Below, piece after piece: positions 6,106 through 8,859 of a DNA stretch of 8,859 nt; the first letter of the stretch is position 1, and every line of letters begins with the position of its first letter. Origin of the DNA: Bacteroidota bacterium (GTDB lineage Bacteria; Bacteroidota; Bacteroidia; Chitinophagales; Chitinophagaceae); NCBI GenBank assembly GCA_023409675.1, contig JAEYRC010000282.1, positions 1 to 8,859 of the forward strand. The letters run 5' to 3'. The notes beneath the pieces are model-generated. The model saw only the letters and a list, made by a program, of their open reading frames with translations. It had not been told where the DNA came from and did no database searches. A program made the translations under genes and the position numbers.

Positions 6106-7599
6106 TTACCATTCACTCTCCTGCTTCTTAACGATCACGAACACACCGTCTTCATTGATATAGCCTTCACGAAAGGAAGATAGTTTATTAGGATCGATAC
6201 CAATCTGCATTTTCGCATAGGCAAGCCGGCTTTTTGGATCGAAGTGGCCCAGGACAGAAAAAACAGCGGGAGTGACCTTTTTTGTATCCATCCGGATGAA
6301 TCCAATGGTAGGTACCTGAAACTCGCGGTTCGATCCGTTATAATACATAACCGGCAATGCGGATGGTAATATATAAAGATTGCTGGTACGCAGGGAAGGA
6401 GATCTCCATGAAAATCGGATACGCTCAGGTAACCCCCATTCCCGGGCAAAGGAGGCTGCGGAAACAGCGTTACCCACGCTGTCCATAATTGTTCCATTTC
6501 CATCCATCGTATAACCATGCAAAAAAGGCTGACCAGCATCATTCCTGTAAATACCTGCGCGTTTGCCTTGCCGGATCTCCGCTGATGTTGCTGTAAACAA
6601 TGTCTTGCCTGTTTTGTCGATGATCGCATATGAAATTCCGGCGGTATTCCCTGATTTGGGTTCAATGAGGGCCCGGTTACCTTTGAAGTTTCCGGGTTTC
6701 ATGGAATACTGCAGCGGTATAACCAGCTTTCCTGTTTCATTAACATAGCCGTATTGTATAACGCCGAATTCATCTTTTTTACCCACCACCGCCATACCTT
6801 CTGAAAAAGCGCAGGCTTCATCAAAGGCAGGTTGGATCACCCATTTATTATCCAGATTTTTATATCCGAAAATATTCTTGTTGTTTTTTATTGGTAGCAG
6901 TACCCCTTTGTTTATATGTGGGTCGGGTGATTTTACATTCTGGTCGTCCGAAATCGTATACAATTTTCCGGAATAATCAAGTATGTATAATGTCTTCATA
7001 TCATTATCCATATAGGATACAAAACGCCCATACTGATTCAGTTTATACCGGTCATCGTAGGCTTCCCCTAAAGGTTTATTGGGTATATCCCAGATTTTTT
7101 TTCCCTGCGCATTGAGCATATAAGTCTTTCCGGCGTTACGGTCATATGCACTAAAGAATCCGTAAGGATATTGGTTTGAAAATTCCATCGTATTATAGGG
7201 AATAATAAATTCACCCGATCCGCTGATCAGCGCGGTGCTGTTATTTTTTTGAATAACTGCCGCATTCATAACAAAGTCTCCAAAGTAATCAGCATCAATA
7301 TGAATGGCTGATGGGGATATACTTCCCGCGGCGGATACCGGTTTGTCGTCGATACTCTCGGGTTCTGCCTGTTCAGGCTCTGCGTCACCGGCTTTTTTCT
7401 TTTTTGCTTTCTCTTTCTTCTCGCCCCCTAACTGGTCGGTTATTTCTTTGACTTCCTTTTTCTTTTTTAACACGTAACGTAACAGGCTCAGTGTTGAGTC
7501 AACCGTGCTGGTGACCTCGCTTACTTTTGGTGTTTTTTTCTGGGCAGTAGACGGAAGAAATGCTATTATAAATGCGCAACAAAACAGTAGCGTTTTCAT
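6106..7599 (-). CDS. Secreted WG-repeat-containing protein
   Basis: A 497-residue protein with a type I signal peptide (MKTLLFCCAFIIAFLPSTAQ, cleavage near Ala19/Gln20). Residues 21-60 form a helical stretch and are followed by a low-complexity charged linker (about 59-85: KKEKAKKKK, then GDAEPEQAEPES). From about 100 on comes a beta-rich region with WG-like (KWG) repeats. The clearest block runs from 243 to 340: FGYKNLDNKWVIQPAFDEAC with FSEGMAVVGK, then YGYVNETGKLVIPLQYSM, then YAIIDKTGKTLF. These show the Y-x-(D/N)-x2-G-K/N-x-V-I-x-P-x-(Y/F) pattern of WG repeats. Weaker units are at about 120-140 and 160-215, and the C-terminus ends with a half-unit (REGYINEDGVFVIVKKQ). WG-repeat proteins are common in Bacteroidota and probably mediate binding; no enzymatic motif is visible. 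Envelope or extracellular location is inferred from the signal peptide. There is no canonical ribosome binding site. It is separated from the tRNA-Gln unit by a strong terminator, so it has its own promoter, which I could not identify. Confidence 0.88.
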   Translation of the reverse strand: MKTLLFCCAFIIAFLPSTAQKKTPKVSEVTSTVDSTLSLLRYVLKKKKEVKEITDQLGGEKKEKAKKKKAGDAEPEQAEPESIDDKPVSAAGSISPSAIHIDADYFGDFVMNAAVIQKNNSTALISGSGEFIIPYNTMEFSNQYPYGFFSAYDRNAGKTYMLNAQGKKIWDIPNKPLGEAYDDRYKLNQYGRFVSYMDNDMKTLYILDYSGKLYTISDDQNVKSPDPHINKGVLLPIKNNKNIFGYKNLDNKWVIQPAFDEACAFSEGMAVVGKKDEFGVIQYGYVNETGKLVIPLQYSMKPGNFKGNRALIEPKSGNTAGISYAIIDKTGKTLFTATSAEIRQGKRAGIYRNDAGQPFLHGYTMDGNGTIMDSVGNAVSAASFAREWGLPERIRFSWRSPSLRTSNLYILPSALPVMYYNGSNREFQVPTIGFIRMDTKKVTPAVFSVLGHFDPKSRLAYAKMQIGIDPNKLSSFREGYINEDGVFVIVKKQESEW

Positions 7600-7802
7600 G
7601 ATGAATAATTTCTATCAATTTCTGCCTTATAATACCTGAAAAAAAGGCACACTGATCCGTTGATGTATTTCATCCATTAAGTGTAGATTTTTGAATGGAA
7701 TCCGGGAAGGACTATTGATTTTACATACTTCGTAAATGATTCCGTAACAGATAAGGAGGGGAGATGAGAAGAAATGATGTACAGCAACAGGATATCCCGG
7801 AT

Positions 7803-7836
7803 AAAAAAAACGCTTCCGGAATTAGCGGAAGCGTTT
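7803..7836 (-). terminator. Strong intrinsic terminator of the tRNA-Gln transcript
   Basis: Read on the - strand: AAACGCTTCCG, a 7-base loop (CTAATTC), CGGAAGCGTTT, then continuous T. The 11-base stem is perfect (arms 7826-7836 and 7808-7818 on +), and eight consecutive A on the + strand (7803-7810) give the T tract. It starts two bases beyond the tRNA-Gln 3' end, so the tRNA is released by termination plus 3' trimming. It should also insulate the WG-repeat gene from upstream transcription. Confidence 0.93.
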
Positions 7837-7837
7837 G

Positions 7838-7908
7838 TTGCCCGACCTGGATTCGAACCAAGACAAACAGAACCAAAATCTGTCGTACTACCATTATACT
7901 ATCGGGCA
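7838..7908 (-). tRNA. tRNA-Gln (anticodon UUG)
   Basis: A complete 71-base cloverleaf on the - strand. Acceptor arms TGCCCGA and TCGGGCA pair over 7 bases. The D arm has GTAT/GTAC with an AATGGTA loop. The anticodon stem ACAGA/TCTGT holds the 7-base loop TTTTGGT, giving anticodon TTG (7874-7876), which reads CAA and, by wobble, CAG. The variable loop is 4 bases, and the T arm is CTTGG/CCAGG with loop TTCGAAT. The discriminator base is A (7838); CCA is not encoded and must be added by nucleotidyltransferase. It has its own promoter upstream and its own terminator downstream, so it appears to be a single-gene unit. No integrase or duplicated 3' end marks it as an attachment site. Confidence 0.96.
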
Positions 7909-7913
7909 AAATA

Positions 7914-7929
7914 CCTGCTTTTCAGCAGG
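7914..7929 (-). other. GAAA-tetraloop hairpin in the tRNA-Gln leader
   Basis: On the - strand CCTGCT, GAAA, AGCAGG: a perfect 6-base stem capped by a GNRA tetraloop, followed by TATTT and then the first base of the tRNA. It could end cyanophycin synthetase transcripts (the following T run is short), or it could be a 5' leader element that positions RNase P or another processing enzyme. It lies between the candidate promoter and the tRNA. Confidence 0.55.
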
Positions 7930-7961
7930 ACCACCAGATTTGGCTTTCACCAAAAGGAGTG

Positions 7962-7993
7962 CAAAAATACGGGGTGTTCAAAAATGTTCCAAA
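7962..7993 (-). promoter_or_regulatory. Bacteroidota-type promoter for tRNA-Gln
   Basis: On the - strand TTTG (7990-7993), a 20-base spacer, then TATTTTTG (7962-7969), an exact match to the TAnnTTTG -7 element and a good match to the TTTG -33 element of Bacteroidota housekeeping promoters. The inferred start of transcription, about 5-7 bases further, gives a leader of about 45-50 bases to the tRNA. It lies in the 107-base gap between the cyanophycin synthetase stop codon and the tRNA, in the right orientation. Confidence 0.7.
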
Positions 7994-8015
7994 TGAATTT
8001 TGCTTTCCGATTCAA

Positions 8016-8859
8016 TTATTTTCCGCTTTCTGTATTAACGGGTTCGGCATCCTCTTCAGCCTTCAGTTTTTTGATGAAATCGAGTGCATCAGGAACCACA
8101 TCACACATAATGGTGATCAGCGATCCCGGCCGCGCGTTTCTATAGGCATAGAGAATAGCCTCTTTTTCGTTATGAATCGTAATAGTTGGATTTAATTTGG
8201 TCTTTGCCTCATTGATTCCTTCAATCAGCAGATCAACGATTTCGTCTGCCGTCCGCCCGCGGAGGTTCTTATCCTGCCGGATAATAATTTCGTCGAAACT
8301 CCGCGCTGATATTCTACCCAGCTCCCGGATATCTTCATCGCGGCGATCGCCCGTACCACTGATAATCCCCACTTTCGGGGTTCCATCCAGCTTATTGACA
8401 AAATCACAAAGCAGTTGCAGCCCTGCCGGGTTATGGGCAAAATCAACCAGGAACTGAAAATTCCTGAACTGGAACAGGTTTAAACGACCGGGAGTTTGTA
8501 CGGGTGAGGGCAGGAAAGTCTGCAGCGCCAGGCGAATATCTTCTACTTTAATAATCTTGAAAAGATAGGAAGCCAGCACTGCGGGAAGGGTATTCATAAT
8601 ATTATGCACGGCTTTACCTCCGAAGGTTAAAGGAATCTCAGCCACCTTTTCGATCCTGATTTTCCAGGTTCCTTTCAGCAGGGGCACATACCCGTTCTCA
8701 TATACCGCCGCCAATCCACCTGATGTACTATGCTGCTTTATCCTCGGATTATGCTCATCCATACTAAAGAGGGCAATATTGCAATCGAGGCCCTTGCGTA
8801 AACCATAAACCAGGTCATCATCGGCATTCAGGATTGCATAGCCATTTCGTTTAACGGTT
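8016..8859 (-). CDS. cphA: Cyanophycin synthetase, C-terminal third (5' end outside the window)
   Basis: CphA polymerises aspartate and arginine into cyanophycin (multi-L-arginyl-poly-L-aspartate), a cytosolic nitrogen and carbon reserve granule. The visible 280 residues are the end of a protein that is usually about 870-900 residues; the frame stays open to the window edge (first codon ACC), and the ATG at 8762 is only an internal methionine. This is the Mur-ligase-like domain that adds arginine: NGYAILNADDDLVYGLR (5-21), PLTFGGKAVHNIMN (77-90) at the domain join, TPGRLN near 122, VDFAHNPAG (138-146), and SGTGDRRDEDIRELGRI followed by FDEIIIRQDKNLRGR. The GDRRDEDIRE and RGR stretches are hallmarks of CphA and distinguish it from MurC/D/E/F and folylpolyglutamate synthase. 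It ends in an acidic tail (KAEEDAEPVNTESGK). A cphB cyanophycinase is often adjacent but would lie outside this window. A tRNA-Gln gene with its own promoter follows after 107 bases, so the end of the cphA transcript probably lies in that gap. Confidence 0.93.
   Translation of the reverse strand, partial: TVKRNGYAILNADDDLVYGLRKGLDCNIALFSMDEHNPRIKQHSTSGGLAAVYENGYVPLLKGTWKIRIEKVAEIPLTFGGKAVHNIMNTLPAVLASYLFKIIKVEDIRLALQTFLPSPVQTPGRLNLFQFRNFQFLVDFAHNPAGLQLLCDFVNKLDGTPKVGIISGTGDRRDEDIRELGRISARSFDEIIIRQDKNLRGRTADEIVDLLIEGINEAKTKLNPTITIHNEKEAILYAYRNARPGSLITIMCDVVPDALDFIKKLKAEEDAEPVNTESGK

Noticed and set aside
5882..6112. 76-codon - strand ORF overlapping the end of the WG-repeat gene
   Set aside because: His/Phe-rich, no domain-like pattern, and it crosses the GC-rich hairpin. 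It looks like random open frame.
7838..7908. tRNA-Gln as an integration site for a mobile element
   Set aside because: There is no integrase, no duplicated tRNA 3' end and no composition change in the window; the terminator directly after the tRNA is intact.
7764..8195. 143-codon + strand ORF with a strong AAGGAGG-like sequence before its ATG
   Set aside because: It runs antisense through the terminator, the tRNA-Gln and the cphA end. Its Trp-Ile-Arg-Thr-Lys segment is just the reverse translation of the tRNA, and Bacteroidota rarely rely on Shine-Dalgarno, so the AGGAGG is most likely chance.

Overview
The window looks like the chromosome of a Bacteroidota bacterium, most likely of the Chitinophagaceae or a close relative. 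The indications are a CoaBC gene followed by a DUF4835 (PorD-type) gene, a DUF4296 lipoprotein, WG-repeat and cyanophycin synthetase genes of the Bacteroidota type, gene starts that mostly lack a Shine-Dalgarno sequence, and a promoter of the phylum-specific form (TTTG-N20-TATTTTTG) ahead of the tRNA. No similarity search was possible, so family names come from recognising motifs in the translations.

Left part (1-3624, + strand): a tight run of five genes. It starts inside coaBC (4'-phosphopantetheine/CoA biosynthesis) and continues with an exported DUF4835/PorD-type protein (8-base overlap), a DUF4296 lipoprotein (ATGA overlap), and the two subunits of a 3-oxoacid CoA-transferase (gaps of 9 and 16 bases). 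The packing suggests one transcript that joins CoA synthesis, an envelope or type IX secretion accessory protein, and a CoA-transfer enzyme.

Middle (3625-6105): a 272-base gap leads to a stand-alone NarL/LuxR-type response regulator (+ strand) with no sensor kinase in view. It converges on an uncharacterised membrane-anchored coiled-coil protein (- strand). The 167 bases between them hold a possible 37-codon ORF. Behind the coiled-coil gene is a 533-base stretch with no convincing gene. It carries two 15-base near-identical direct repeats just upstream of that gene's start (operator-like) and a GC-rich hairpin with an A/T tract that may terminate the gene on its far side.

Right part (6106-8859, - strand): a secreted WG-repeat protein, a strong intrinsic terminator, tRNA-Gln(UUG) with its own promoter and a GAAA-capped hairpin in its leader, and the C-terminal third of a cyanophycin synthetase gene that runs off the right edge.

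I see no insertion sequence, integrase, CRISPR array, toxin-antitoxin pair or recognisable defence system. The items most worth a second look are regulatory or structural: the tandem repeats before the unknown coiled-coil gene, the tRNA-Gln leader, the non-classical CoaC active-site residues, and the unknown coiled-coil protein itself.
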